NCBI RefSeq assembly: GCF_003977755.1
Contig: NZ_RQWN01000005.1
Coordinates: 186,001-250,000 of the forward strand
Direction of reading: 5' to 3'
Source of the DNA: Haloterrigena salifodinae
GTDB lineage: Archaea > Halobacteriota > Halobacteria > Halobacteriales > Natrialbaceae
Length of the DNA stretch: 64,000 bases
The notes under the pieces: generated by a model
Database searches by the model: none
What the model saw: the letters and a program-made list of their open reading frames with translations, nothing else
Told to the model about the DNA's origin: nothing
Position numbers and translations under genes: made by a program
Part shown: piece after piece, positions 37,887 through 45,875 of the stretch
Layout of the letters: each line of letters opens with the position of its first letter
Position numbering within the stretch: position 1 is the stretch's first letter

Positions 37887-38852
37887 ATGACCGAGGAACA
37901 GGAGGCCGAGCTCGAGGAGCAGGCCGATGACGTCGAAGCAGAAGCAACAGACGAAGGCGCCGACGAGGCCGAGGGGCTTCAGGAGGGCGACTTCGTCGAA
38001 CTAGAATATACCGCGTACACCGCTGACGGCGACCAGCTGGTCGACACGACCGATCCCGAGGTCGCCGAAGAAGAGGGTGTCGACGACCAGGGTCAGGAGT
38101 TCAAGCCGCGGACGATCGTCCTCGGCGAGGGCCACATCTTCGGCGCCGTCGAAGACGACATCATCGGCTCCGAGCCCGGTGACGAGGGGACCGTAACCGT
38201 GTCCGCCGAGGAGGCCTTCGGCGAGTACGACCCCGACGACGTCCAGACCGTCAGCGCCGAGAAGATCGACGAGGACGACCGCTACCCCGGTGCGAACGTC
38301 CAGATCGAGGGCGAGCAGGGCTACATCAGCACGATCATCGGCGGCCGCGCCCGCGTCGACTTCAACCACCCGCTGGCCGGCGAGGACGTCGAGTACGAGT
38401 ACGAGATTCTCGGCGAGGTCGACGACCGCGAAAAGCAGGCCGCCGGCCTGTTCGAGATGTTCCTCGGGATGGAGCCCGAGCTCTGGATCGAGACGGACGA
38501 GGTCGAGGAAGAGGTCCCCGTCGAGCCCGACGAGGACGACGAGGACGCCGAACCCGAGTTCGAGACCGAAACCGTCGAGAAAGAGACGCTCTACCTCGAG
38601 GCCACGCCCCAGATGACGATGAACCAGCAGTGGATGATGGGCAAACAGCAGATCGGTCAGCAGATCATCGACCAGATCGGCGTCGACCGCGTCATCGTCC
38701 AGGAAGTCATCGACGGCATGGGCATGGGCGGAATGGGCGGCATGATGGGCGGTATGGGCGGCATGGGCGGCGGCGACATCGAGGAGGCCCTCGAGGACGC
38801 CGACGTCGACGCCGACGAGATCGTCGAAGAGCTCGAAGGCGCCGAGGAGTAA
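37887..38852 (+). CDS. FKBP-type peptidyl-prolyl isomerase (SlyD-like) with chaperonin-like Gly/Met stretch
   Basis: A 321-residue folding catalyst. After a 35-residue acidic head comes the FKBP domain ('GDFVELEYTAYTADGDQLVD'), a flap-type insertion, 'GSEPGDEGTVTVSAEEAFGE', and 'ARVDFNHPLAGEDVEYEYEI', as in SlyD. A long C-terminal extension of about 130 residues follows, with 'MTMNQQWMMGKQQIGQQII' and then a Gly/Met repeat (MGMGGMGGMMGGMGGMGGG), like the tail of GroEL and other chaperonins, and an acidic helix. The ATG at 37887 follows a TATA element. It is divergent from the CYTH gene. Confidence 0.92.
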   Translation: MTEEQEAELEEQADDVEAEATDEGADEAEGLQEGDFVELEYTAYTADGDQLVDTTDPEVAEEEGVDDQGQEFKPRTIVLGEGHIFGAVEDDIIGSEPGDEGTVTVSAEEAFGEYDPDDVQTVSAEKIDEDDRYPGANVQIEGEQGYISTIIGGRARVDFNHPLAGEDVEYEYEILGEVDDREKQAAGLFEMFLGMEPELWIETDEVEEEVPVEPDEDDEDAEPEFETETVEKETLYLEATPQMTMNQQWMMGKQQIGQQIIDQIGVDRVIVQEVIDGMGMGGMGGMMGGMGGMGGGDIEEALEDADVDADEIVEELEGAEE

Positions 38853-38982
38853 CCGCTCGTCCGCTCTCGATTTCGTATCGCGCCGTAACCGACCGTCGTT
38901 TTGCGGTCCCTGATCGATACCCGGACGTGCACGTGCGCGGATCGGATTTTTCGCCCGCAGGCCCGTACCGCGTCATCGACGG

Positions 38983-39721
38983 ATGGTCGATTCGACTGGC
39001 GAGAGCGACGCGAACCCGGTCTCCGGCATCGGGATCGACGATCTAAAACAGTGGATCCTGCTCGACGGCAATCGGTTCCTGCTCGCGGCGGTTCTCGCTG
39101 CCGCGTTCGCGCTGGCGTTGCTGTCCCTCACGATCAGCAACCTCGCGCCGCTGGCCGACCCCCAGTCGCTGTTCGACGCATTCAGCGGGCTGATCTCGGG
39201 GAACTTCACGCTGATCACGGTCGTCGTCTCGATCAATCAGCTGTTGCTCTCACGGGAGCTGAAGTCGCCGGGCGAACTCGAGTCCGAAATCGAGGAGACC
39301 GCTGACTACCGCGAGGTGGTCGAGTCGGTCACGAACCGGCCCGTGCCGGCGGAGCCACGACGACGCGCTGTCCGACGAGACCGACGCCACGATCGACGAC
39401 CTGCTCGATCGGCTACGAGAGATTGACATCGCGCGTCAGTACTTCAAGTCGGTCTACCTGCAGATCGAGCTCTCTCGACTCTCCCGGAACCTCCTCTACG
39501 CCGGGGTTCCAGCCGTCGCCGTCGCTCTCGGAATGCTGTTCTCGTTGGCCGGGCTGTCGGGGCCGACGTTCGGGCGACCGCTCCAGCGGATCGTGTTTCC
39601 GATCGCCGCGGCGGTGGGCTCGTTCCCCGCGCTGCTGTTCGCGTACATTCTGCGAACGGCGACAGTGACCGAGCGGACGGTCGCGATCACGCCGTTCACG
39701 CCGCCCGAACAGGCGGTGTAG
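38983..39721 (+). pseudogene. Membrane protein gene with one frameshift
   Basis: Frame one encodes 'MVDSTGESDANPVSGIGIDD' through two helices ('FLLAAVLAAAFALALLSLTI') to 'REVVESVTNRPVPA'. A shift between 39340 and 39356 leads to frame two: 'HDDALSDETDATIDDLLDRL', 'DIARQYFKSVYLQIELSRLS', two more helices ('LLYAGVPAVAVALGMLFSLA' and 'IVFPIAAAVGSFPALLFAYI') and a normal stop at 39721. The span is one base over a multiple of three. The joined product is a plausible four-helix haloarchaeal membrane protein of unknown function. Confidence 0.72.
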
Positions 39722-39754
39722 CGGACGACTGGCCCCGCCGCGTTCGGCCCCCGA

Positions 39755-40381
39755 TCACGCGATGTCCCGACTCGTGTCGATCGCTACTTCCTCGGTCAAC
39801 TCGAGCTTGATCGCCTCGGTCGGCTGGCTGCCGCCGCGGAACTTGGGGACCGTGAGGTGGTTCTCGAGGTCCGTGCCGGCGATTTCAGTCCGGAGGTCGA
39901 AGACGGCGTCGGCGGTGTGGTACGTCCGTGATCGGTTCGCCGGCTCGTCGCCACCTTTCAGACAGTGGAGGACGGCGATCGAGCCGGTCTCGAGCATCTG
40001 GGATTTGAGGTCGTTGAGAAACGCGACGTAGTCGTCAGTGTCGGTCCGCTCGAGGATGTCCATCGTGTCGATGATGAGGTTCGCACCGTCCGGGAGCGCG
40101 CCGATGAGCCGGGTCGCCTCCTCGAGGGGGGCGTCGCCGGTGACGTGGCGGACGGTCGGGCTGCCGACCTCCGAGGGGGAGCTCTCGATCGCGTGACGGA
40201 CGGCGTCGTCGGAACGCTCGGTCGTGAGATAGAGTGTACCGCGGGCGGCGGTGAGCTCGTAGAGGAGCAGCTCCGACTGGCTGGCCGGATCGGCGGTATA
40301 CGCGACGATACACCCCGGTGGGAGCCCACCGTCGAGCTTTCGATCCAGCACGTCGATCCCGGTGTCCAGCCGACCGACCAT
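39755..40381 (-). CDS. RAD55/KaiC-like RecA-superfamily protein with degenerate Walker A
   Basis: A 208-residue protein of the haloarchaeal RAD55-like (DUF7125-type) group. 'RLDTGIDVLDRKLDGGLPPG' is the typical opening of KaiC/RAD55 ATPases, and 'ANLIIDTMDILERTD' is the Walker B strand. However, the P-loop position reads 'YTADPASQSELLLYEL', lacking the Gly-Lys-Ser/Thr of Walker A. ATP binding is therefore doubtful and a regulatory or scaffold role is possible. A TATA-like GAGTTATG on the minus strand near 40411-40418 precedes it. The next gene is divergent. Confidence 0.8.
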   Translation of the reverse strand: MVGRLDTGIDVLDRKLDGGLPPGCIVAYTADPASQSELLLYELTAARGTLYLTTERSDDAVRHAIESSPSEVGSPTVRHVTGDAPLEEATRLIGALPDGANLIIDTMDILERTDTDDYVAFLNDLKSQMLETGSIAVLHCLKGGDEPANRSRTYHTADAVFDLRTEIAGTDLENHLTVPKFRGGSQPTEAIKLELTEEVAIDTSRDIA

Positions 40382-40529
40382 ACAATTGAAACCAATTACC
40401 GAAGCGCCCGCATAACTCTTTGGCTTCCGTTTAGTTCGCGATCGAGAGACTGTTGCACGATCGGTTCGGTTCGCGGCGTCGTCGCCGAAGGGAGAGATTC
40501 AAGGTGGAGGCAGGTCCCAACACGAACGA

Positions 40530-41483
40530 ATGCGCCACGATCACCTCATCACGAGCAAACAACTTACGCGGGAGGATATCGAAACCATCCTCGACCGCGC
40601 GGCCGAGATCGACGCCGACCCGTCGGCCGTCGCCGACCGGCACACGAACACGTTGCTCGGCCTCCTCTTTTTCGAACCGAGCACGCGAACGAAGATGAGC
40701 TTCGAGACCGCGATGAAACGCCTCGGCGGCGACGTCGTCGACATGGGATCGGTTGAGTCCTCGAGCGTCAAGAAGGGGGAGACGCTCGCCGACACCGTCC
40801 GGGTCATCGAGGGGTACACCGACGCGCTCGTCCTACGACACCCGAAACAGGGGTCGGCGACGATGGCCAGCGAGTTCGTCGACGTCCCGCTGGTCAACGC
40901 GGGCGACGGGGCGGGCCACCACCCGAGCCAGACGATGCTCGACCTCTATACGATCCGGGAGAACGCCGGGCTGGACGACCTCACGATCGGGATCATGGGC
41001 GATCTGAAGTACGGACGAACCGTCCACTCGCTGGCCCACGCGCTGACGAACTTCGACGCCCAGCAACACTTCATCAGCCCGGAGAGCCTCCGACTGCCCC
41101 GCGAGGTCGTCTACGACCTTCACCAGGAAGACGGCGGTGCTGGTATCCGCGAACACGAGTCACTCGAGGAGGTCCTCCCGTCGCTGGACGTCCTCTACGT
41201 CACCCGGATCCAGCGCGAGCGGTTCCCCGACGAGCAGGAGTACCAGAAGGTCGCCGGCGAGTACCAGATCGGAACCGAGACGCTCGAGGCGGCCGGCGAC
41301 GATCTGACTATCATGCACCCGCTGCCCCGCGTCGACGAGATCGCGCCGGAGATCGACGAGACCGACCACGCGGCCTACTTCGAGCAGGCCCACAACGGCG
41401 TGCCGGTCCGGATGGCGCTGCTGGATCTGCTCTTGAGCGACGACGGGGCGGCCGACCGACGCGGAGGTGAGTCTGATGAGTGA
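40530..41483 (+). CDS. pyrB: Aspartate carbamoyltransferase catalytic subunit PyrB
   Basis: A 317-residue enzyme condensing carbamoyl phosphate and aspartate in pyrimidine synthesis. The carbamoyl-phosphate motif '[20 protein letters not shown]', '[14 protein letters not shown]', '[20 protein letters not shown]', '[16 protein letters not shown]' and '[15 protein letters not shown]' are all present. It overlaps the regulatory subunit gene by 8 nt. Together they form the pyrBI operon and an allosteric holoenzyme. Confidence 0.98.
   Translation: MRHDHLITSKQLTREDIETILDRAAEIDADPSAVADRHTNTLLGLLFFEPSTRTKMSFETAMKRLGGDVVDMGSVESSSVKKGETLADTVRVIEGYTDALVLRHPKQGSATMASEFVDVPLVNAGDGAGHHPSQTMLDLYTIRENAGLDDLTIGIMGDLKYGRTVHSLAHALTNFDAQQHFISPESLRLPREVVYDLHQEDGGAGIREHESLEEVLPSLDVLYVTRIQRERFPDEQEYQKVAGEYQIGTETLEAAGDDLTIMHPLPRVDEIAPEIDETDHAAYFEQAHNGVPVRMALLDLLLSDDGAADRRGGESDE
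41463..41470 (+). promoter_or_regulatory. Shine-Dalgarno site of pyrI inside the end of pyrB
   Basis: GGAGGTGA is a perfect complement to the 3' end of archaeal 16S rRNA, 5 nt before the pyrI ATG at 41476. It decides that start over the in-frame ATG-less codons upstream and supports internal initiation in the overlap. Confidence 0.75.
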
Positions 41484-41961
41484 CGACCACAATCACCACG
41501 ACGGTGACGATCACGAACTGCGAGTCAGCAAGATCCGAAGCGGGACCGTGATCGACCACGTCCGCGGGGGGCAGGCGCTGAACGTGCTAGCGATCCTCGG
41601 CATCGACGGCAGCGAAGGCGAGGAGGTTTCCGTCGGCATGAACGTCCCGTCGGACCGACTCGCGCGCAAGGACATCGTGAAGGTCGAGGGTCGGGAACTT
41701 AGCCAGGACGAGGTCGACGTTCTTTCGCTGATCGCGCCGGACGCGACGATCAACATCGTCCGCGACTACGAAGTGATCGAGAAACACCGCGTCGAGCCGC
41801 CGGAGATCGTCGAGGGCGTGCTGTCCTGTCCGAACGCCGGCTGTATCACGACCAGCGGCGAACCGGTCGACTCCCGATTCGAGGTGCTCGAAGACGGCGT
41901 TCGGTGTGACTACTGCGGCACGATCGTCCGGGACGAGATCGCCTCGCTAATCGACACTTGA
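41476..41961 (+). CDS. pyrI: Aspartate carbamoyltransferase regulatory subunit PyrI
   Basis: A 161-residue protein with an allosteric nucleotide-binding domain ('[20 protein letters not shown]', '[20 protein letters not shown]') and a zinc domain with four cysteines in '[11 protein letters not shown]' and 'RCDYCGTIV'. It binds ATP/CTP and holds catalytic trimers together. A His/Asp-rich head ([13 protein letters not shown]) precedes the fold. The start has a strong ribosome-binding site. Confidence 0.97.
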   Translation: MSDDHNHHDGDDHELRVSKIRSGTVIDHVRGGQALNVLAILGIDGSEGEEVSVGMNVPSDRLARKDIVKVEGRELSQDEVDVLSLIAPDATINIVRDYEVIEKHRVEPPEIVEGVLSCPNAGCITTSGEPVDSRFEVLEDGVRCDYCGTIVRDEIASLIDT

Positions 41962-42072
41962 GCCCGCTTCCGGCGACTCCGCGAACGGCGACGATTCGCT
42001 AGAACCGGCAATCATTTCTTCGTTTCTAGAGAGTCATCCAGAATATCTAAGTGGTAGCCGGGCGACCGGTAG

Positions 42073-42093
42073 ACTGTACATGTCCCGTACAGT
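42073..42093. promoter_or_regulatory. Inverted repeat with the start codon in the loop
   Basis: ACTGTAC and GTACAGT (7 bp, perfect) flank the seven bases ATGTCCC, so the start codon of the 39-residue gene at 42080 lies exactly in the loop. The arrangement could act as a repressor palindrome or as an RNA hairpin. Confidence 0.4.
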
Positions 42094-42199
42094 GAAGCTC
42101 CTGGTTGCCCTGTTCGCTATCGTCGTCCTCTGGAAAGTCGTCAGCAGCGGCTCTTCTGACGTCGATATCGAGGAAATCGAGTACGAACCGGCCGAATAA
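42080..42199 (+). CDS. Small single-helix membrane protein, 39 aa
   Basis: The frame reads MSRTVKLLVALFAIVVLWKV, then VSSGSSDVDIEEIEYEPAE. Residues 6-20 are one membrane helix, with a basic N-terminus and acidic tail, the standard layout of an N-in small membrane protein. Codon use is GC3-rich. TATA-like GAATATC at 42041-42047 is 33 nt upstream of the start. I recognise the general haloarchaeal type but give no function. Confidence 0.6.
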   Translation: MSRTVKLLVALFAIVVLWKVVSSGSSDVDIEEIEYEPAE

Positions 42200-42337
42200 C
42201 ACCCGTTTACCGCTCGAGGGCGAGTCGGCGGTCGTCGCTCGGCGACCGCCGACGGTTCCTCTCTGAGCCGATGACTCGTCGGCTCGGTTCCCGTTCGAAT
42301 CCGAACGGCTTACAGGAACGGCGCCGTACGCTGAGCT

Positions 42338-43177
42338 ATGTACGGCGTCGTCACGCGTAACGCTGAAGAGGTCCGCTGGCCGGAGTTCGACCGCGGTTTC
42401 TACGAGGTCAAAGACGTGACCGGCCGGTCCGCCGAACCCATCGAGGACGGCGTAAATATGGTCTCCTGTTTCGGCGACAACGCCGCCGCGGACGCCGACC
42501 CGTCGCTGGTCCCTGTTGACGACATGGGTCGTCCGGCCGACCGCGAGCGGGAGTACTTCGACTGGGCCTACATCTGCCCCTGCCGGGAGGATTACCGCGA
42601 GGGGCTGTTCGAGATCATCGACGACTGCGTCGAGGCGAACCCGGATGTCCGACTCGACGATATCGGCTTCCCGCGCGCCGAGTACTGTCGCTGCGGCGTC
42701 TGCGAGCAGCGCTTCGCGGACAGCGAGTACGACGACCGGGGCCAGTGGCGCGCGAGCGTCATCACGGAGTTCGTCGCCGATGCCGTCGACCGCATCCCTG
42801 GCGACGTCTACATGACCCTCTACCCCGATCCCTACCCCGGCCACCTCTACGAGCGGGCCGGCATCGACCTCGAGGCCCTCGAGGAGTACGTCGACGAGTT
42901 CGTCGTCCCCCTCTACGATACCGCCTACGAAACGACCTACTGGCTCGAGACAATCGCGAAGGGGTTCGAGAGCGCGCTCGAAACGCCGTTCAATATCGAA
43001 TTGTACGCGGTAAACGTCGACGTCGACAACCTGATCCACGCCCTCGAGGTCGCTGAGGCGTACGGCAACGGCGTCTTCTTCGGTTACGAGGCCAGCAACG
43101 CGCGGGCGGCGCTGCGACGGCGACGGGCCGACGAGCGCGAGGGGGTCACCCACGGCGAACCGAGTTCCGACTCGTAG
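42338..43177 (+). CDS. Haloarchaeal conserved protein of unknown function with cysteine cluster
   Basis: A 279-residue cytoplasmic protein. Near the middle it has five cysteines in 'YICPCREDYREG' and 'AEYCRCGVCEQRFADSEYDD', suggesting metal binding. The pattern of strands and helices ('DVYMTLYPDPYPGHLYERAG', 'EFVVPLYDTAYETTYWLET', 'NIELYAVNVDVDNL') resembles a TIM-barrel glycoside-hydrolase-like fold, but no known catalytic signature is clear. It seems to be conserved in haloarchaea (recalled). It follows the 39-residue gene on the same strand. Confidence 0.7.
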   Translation: MYGVVTRNAEEVRWPEFDRGFYEVKDVTGRSAEPIEDGVNMVSCFGDNAAADADPSLVPVDDMGRPADREREYFDWAYICPCREDYREGLFEIIDDCVEANPDVRLDDIGFPRAEYCRCGVCEQRFADSEYDDRGQWRASVITEFVADAVDRIPGDVYMTLYPDPYPGHLYERAGIDLEALEEYVDEFVVPLYDTAYETTYWLETIAKGFESALETPFNIELYAVNVDVDNLIHALEVAEAYGNGVFFGYEASNARAALRRRRADEREGVTHGEPSSDS

Positions 43178-43419
43178 TCCGCTCGCTCGGTCTCGAGCGG
43201 GCCGTCCAAGCGAACATTACCGCGCCGGTCGTCGCTATTGTGGCTGATTATCACCTGCTCCAGTAGTGATGTTGGAATAACACTATTGGACGACGCATCC
43301 GGCGATATGCCGCGCTCGTTGCGCTTCGTTTCCCGCCCTCGATCGACCGTACGACGCTGTTTCAGGAGTTGGTCGTGGCCTACTGTGCGGAACTGACGAG
43401 GCCCTTTATTGCGGTTTCC

Positions 43420-43449
43420 CTCGCCGTGCCGGCGAGGAGTAACTCCTCG
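43420..43449 (+). promoter_or_regulatory. Two overlapping, mutually exclusive inverted repeats before the Gln-rich protein
   Basis: CTCGCCG-TGC-CGGCGAG (43420-43436) and CGAGGAG-TAA-CTCCTCG (43433-43449) share the four bases CGAG, so only one stem can form at a time. A TATA-like CTTTATT at 43404-43410 puts the transcription start near 43432, so the second stem lies in the leader, 8 nt before the ATG at 43458. It includes a GAGGAG that could pair with 16S rRNA. Confidence 0.4.
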
Positions 43450-43457
43450 AGTACACG

Positions 43458-44828
43458 ATGACAGATCACCAGCAGTCCACCCAGGAGTCGACGGAACGGC
43501 TACAGCAGACGACGATGAATCAGGGCCAGGAAGCCCTCGAGCAGGCGATCGATCTCCAGCGGAACATGGCCCGGATGGCCCTGAGCGCGATGCAGTGGCA
43601 GGATACGGCCCAGCAGCAGGGCCTCGAGATGACGAAGTCGATGATGCAGGGGTTCCCGGGCCAACAGTTCACCCAGTCGATAATGCAGAGCTATCTGCAG
43701 AGTCTCGAGGCCGTCATGCCGGAGATGGAGCGCGCGATGGAGAAGGGGATGCAAGCCGCCGCCCAGCCGGGGAGGGAGATGGGCCAGCAGATGGAACGGG
43801 CCGGACAGCAGATGGAGCACGCGAGTCAGGGCATGGGCCAGCAGGGGATGAGCGGTGGCATGCAGTCGTCGGACAGGGGCGGTCAGCAGATGAGCAGACA
43901 GCAGATGGGCGGCCAGCGGTCCGGCGGTCGGACGGGCGGCCAGTGGAACGCGCAGGAAACCGGCGGTCGGATGTCGGGCCAGCAAGCGGGTGGTCGACAG
44001 ATGGGCGGCCAGCAAGCGGGCGGTCGACAGATGGGCGGCCAGCAAACGGGCGGTCGACAGATGGGCGGCCAACAGATGGAAGGGCAACGGATGGGCGGTC
44101 AGCAGACGGGCGGTCGTGGCCAGCAATCGACGCAGCAGCAGTATCCGGAGACCGGCGAGTGGGTTTCCCAGGAGCGGACCTACGGCGGCGAGGCCACCGG
44201 AACGATGGGACAGCATCAGCCCCAGCAGGCGATCGGAGGCGAGCAACCGACCCAGCGCTCACAGGGGGGACGCGTCGACACGGAGACCGAACAGGGCCGG
44301 CGATCCGCGACGCCTACCCAGAGTCCGTCCGAGATGCAGGGCCAGTACGGCCGGCAAGATCGCGGCACCCAGCCGTCCCAACAGGAGCAGGGACGACACC
44401 AGCCGCCGCAGCGAACCGACCAGCGGACGCAGGCCCAGCCGTCTCAACGGGACGCTCGCCAGCCGAGTCAGGGTCGACACGAGCAGCGACAGCGGGGTCG
44501 CGAGTTCGAACAGTCGAGCCAGCCGCAGTCCCGGCAGGGCCGGTCTCGAGAGCAGTACTCGCAGCGAATCGACACCGACCGGCGCGGCGGTGACCGCGGC
44601 CGGCGGCGCCAGTCGACCGCACAGGATCAGGGCCACCAGGGCGGGTCACAGACCGGGGAGTTCGGAGCACGAGGATCTGACGAGTTCGAACCGTCGGCAA
44701 CCGACGCGGAACGCGGCTCAGATTCCGACGAGATGCCACAGGACGACATGGCACTCTCGGCTGAGCGAAGCGACGACGAGGCTCCCGAGGACACCGAGAA
44801 CGAATCGCTCGAGGAGGCGGAGGAATAG
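43458..44828 (+). CDS. Gln/Gly/Met-rich repeat protein with phasin-like N-terminus
   Basis: A 456-residue, mostly disordered protein. Residues 20-100 are helical and amphipathic ('QGQEALEQAIDLQRNMARMA', 'SYLQSLEAVMPEMERAMEKG'), resembling phasins that coat polyhydroxyalkanoate granules. From residue 110 it is dominated by Gln, Gly, Met and Arg, including three near-identical 10-residue units QQAGGRQMGG (residues about 175-205), then a Gln/Ser/Arg-rich region, then an acidic tail. The composition is untypical of haloarchaea. The gene starts 280 bp downstream of the previous gene with a paired hairpin leader. The granule role is inference. Confidence 0.72.
   Translation: MTDHQQSTQESTERLQQTTMNQGQEALEQAIDLQRNMARMALSAMQWQDTAQQQGLEMTKSMMQGFPGQQFTQSIMQSYLQSLEAVMPEMERAMEKGMQAAAQPGREMGQQMERAGQQMEHASQGMGQQGMSGGMQSSDRGGQQMSRQQMGGQRSGGRTGGQWNAQETGGRMSGQQAGGRQMGGQQAGGRQMGGQQTGGRQMGGQQMEGQRMGGQQTGGRGQQSTQQQYPETGEWVSQERTYGGEATGTMGQHQPQQAIGGEQPTQRSQGGRVDTETEQGRRSATPTQSPSEMQGQYGRQDRGTQPSQQEQGRHQPPQRTDQRTQAQPSQRDARQPSQGRHEQRQRGREFEQSSQPQSRQGRSREQYSQRIDTDRRGGDRGRRRQSTAQDQGHQGGSQTGEFGARGSDEFEPSATDAERGSDSDEMPQDDMALSAERSDDEAPEDTENESLEEAEE
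43979..44070 (+). repeat. Three tandem 30-bp repeats inside the Gln-rich protein gene
   Basis: Units beginning CAGCAAGCGGGTGGTCGACA at 43980, 44010 and 44040 differ by single bases (GCG/ACG, GGT/GGC). They encode the QQAGGRQMGG unit. Slippage-prone coding repeats of this sort change length easily. Confidence 0.75.
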
Positions 44829-44991
44829 CGATAGCGGTCGCGAGTCCCGGTTTGCTCGAGCGCCGGCGCGGTGACGCCACCGCGGCGGGCGATCGACGGA
44901 GCGGGTCCCCAGTGGCGAGAGGGGCCGGAAAAACGGTACGACTCGAGGATCGACCGCGAGGGCTCAGCGAGGATGGGTCGGGCGGGGGCGG

Positions 44992-45774
44992 CTAGCGAGT
45001 GTCGTTGTCGGAGTCTCGGTCGTTGTCGTCGCCCAGCAGCGAGTCATCGTCGTCATCGTCGCCGATGAGATCGTCATCATCGTCGTCGCCGATCAGCGAG
45101 TCGTCGTCGGTACGACGATCTGTGTCGTCGGTACGTCGATCGTTGTCGTCGCCGATCAGCGAATCGTCGTCGTTATCGTCGCCGATAAGGCCGTCATCGT
45201 CTGATCTGCGGTCATTGTCGTCACCGATCAACGAGTCGTCATCGTTGTCGTCGCCGATGAGGCCGTCATCGTCTGATCTGCGGTCATTGTCATCACCGAT
45301 CAACGAGTCGTCATCGTTATCGTCGCCGATGAGGCCGTCATCGTCTGATCTGCGGTCATTGTCGTCACCGATCAGGTCGTCGTCGCCGCGATCGGTACCC
45401 CTGTCTGTGCCGGGCGTTCCGGCGCCGGAATCCGTTTCGGATGCGCCGACCGCCGTGTCGCTCGTCGTGGTTCGGTCCGTGTCCATATCCGTCGTTCCGC
45501 CAGCGCTGGTCGCACCGCCGCCGGCGCTGCCGGAGAGATCGCTCTCGAGGCGGACCGAGTCGCCGGTGACGCGAGCGACCGAGCCCTCCTGGAGCGGGTA
45601 GGTGTCCTCGTCGGACCCGCCCCAGCCGAGTTTGGCCTTGATCGTGTCCGTAATTCCCGGATCCGGTTCGACGTGTGCGGTACCGTGTTCGACGTCCGCG
45701 ATCAGACCGACCTCCTCGCCGTTCGCGTTGACGACTGTCTTGCCGATGTCGTCGTCGGTAAACTGTGGGGACAT
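44992..45774 (-). CDS. PRC-barrel domain protein with acidic 24-residue tandem repeats
   Basis: A 260-residue protein. Residues 1-85 are a PRC-barrel domain ('FTDDDIGKTVVNANGEEVGL', 'IADVEHGTAHVEPDPGITDT'). A Gly/Ser/Thr linker follows, then a highly acidic C-terminal region with three 24-residue units of the form 'DDNDRRSDDDGLIGDDNDDD' plus SLIG, and shorter variants. The unit repeats at DNA level every 72 bp. PRC-barrel proteins in archaea serve in RNA processing, cell division (CdpB) or as hubs for other proteins. The acidic tail is unlike any known and probably unstructured. Convergent with the Gln-rich protein gene. Confidence 0.82.
   Translation of the reverse strand: MSPQFTDDDIGKTVVNANGEEVGLIADVEHGTAHVEPDPGITDTIKAKLGWGGSDEDTYPLQEGSVARVTGDSVRLESDLSGSAGGGATSAGGTTDMDTDRTTTSDTAVGASETDSGAGTPGTDRGTDRGDDDLIGDDNDRRSDDDGLIGDDNDDDSLIGDDNDRRSDDDGLIGDDNDDDSLIGDDNDRRSDDDGLIGDDNDDDSLIGDDNDRRTDDTDRRTDDDSLIGDDDDDDLIGDDDDDDSLLGDDNDRDSDNDTR
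45157..45372 (-). repeat. Three 72-bp tandem repeats in the PRC-barrel gene
   Basis: The string GGCCGTCATCGTCTGATCTG starts at 45189, 45261 and 45333, exactly 72 bp apart, and neighbouring bases are nearly identical. The near identity at third positions implies recent duplication or gene conversion. Confidence 0.8.
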
Positions 45775-45875
45775 TGCAATAAACTAGACACCAAAGAAAA
45801 GGATGACAGTGGTGCTTGCGGTGGCTTGCGGTTCGAGTCGTGACAGTCTTCGGTGACGGACGAGCGAACCCGCCC

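Noticed and set aside
42047-43153. Long minus-strand open frame opposite the unknown protein gene at 42338
   Set aside because: It is the antisense shadow common in GC-rich DNA; the plus-strand frame has better acidic composition, normal start position and cysteine motifs.
45157-45372. Regular 72-bp repeats considered as a CRISPR array
   Set aside because: The repeats are contiguous and in frame inside a protein gene; there are no unique spacers.
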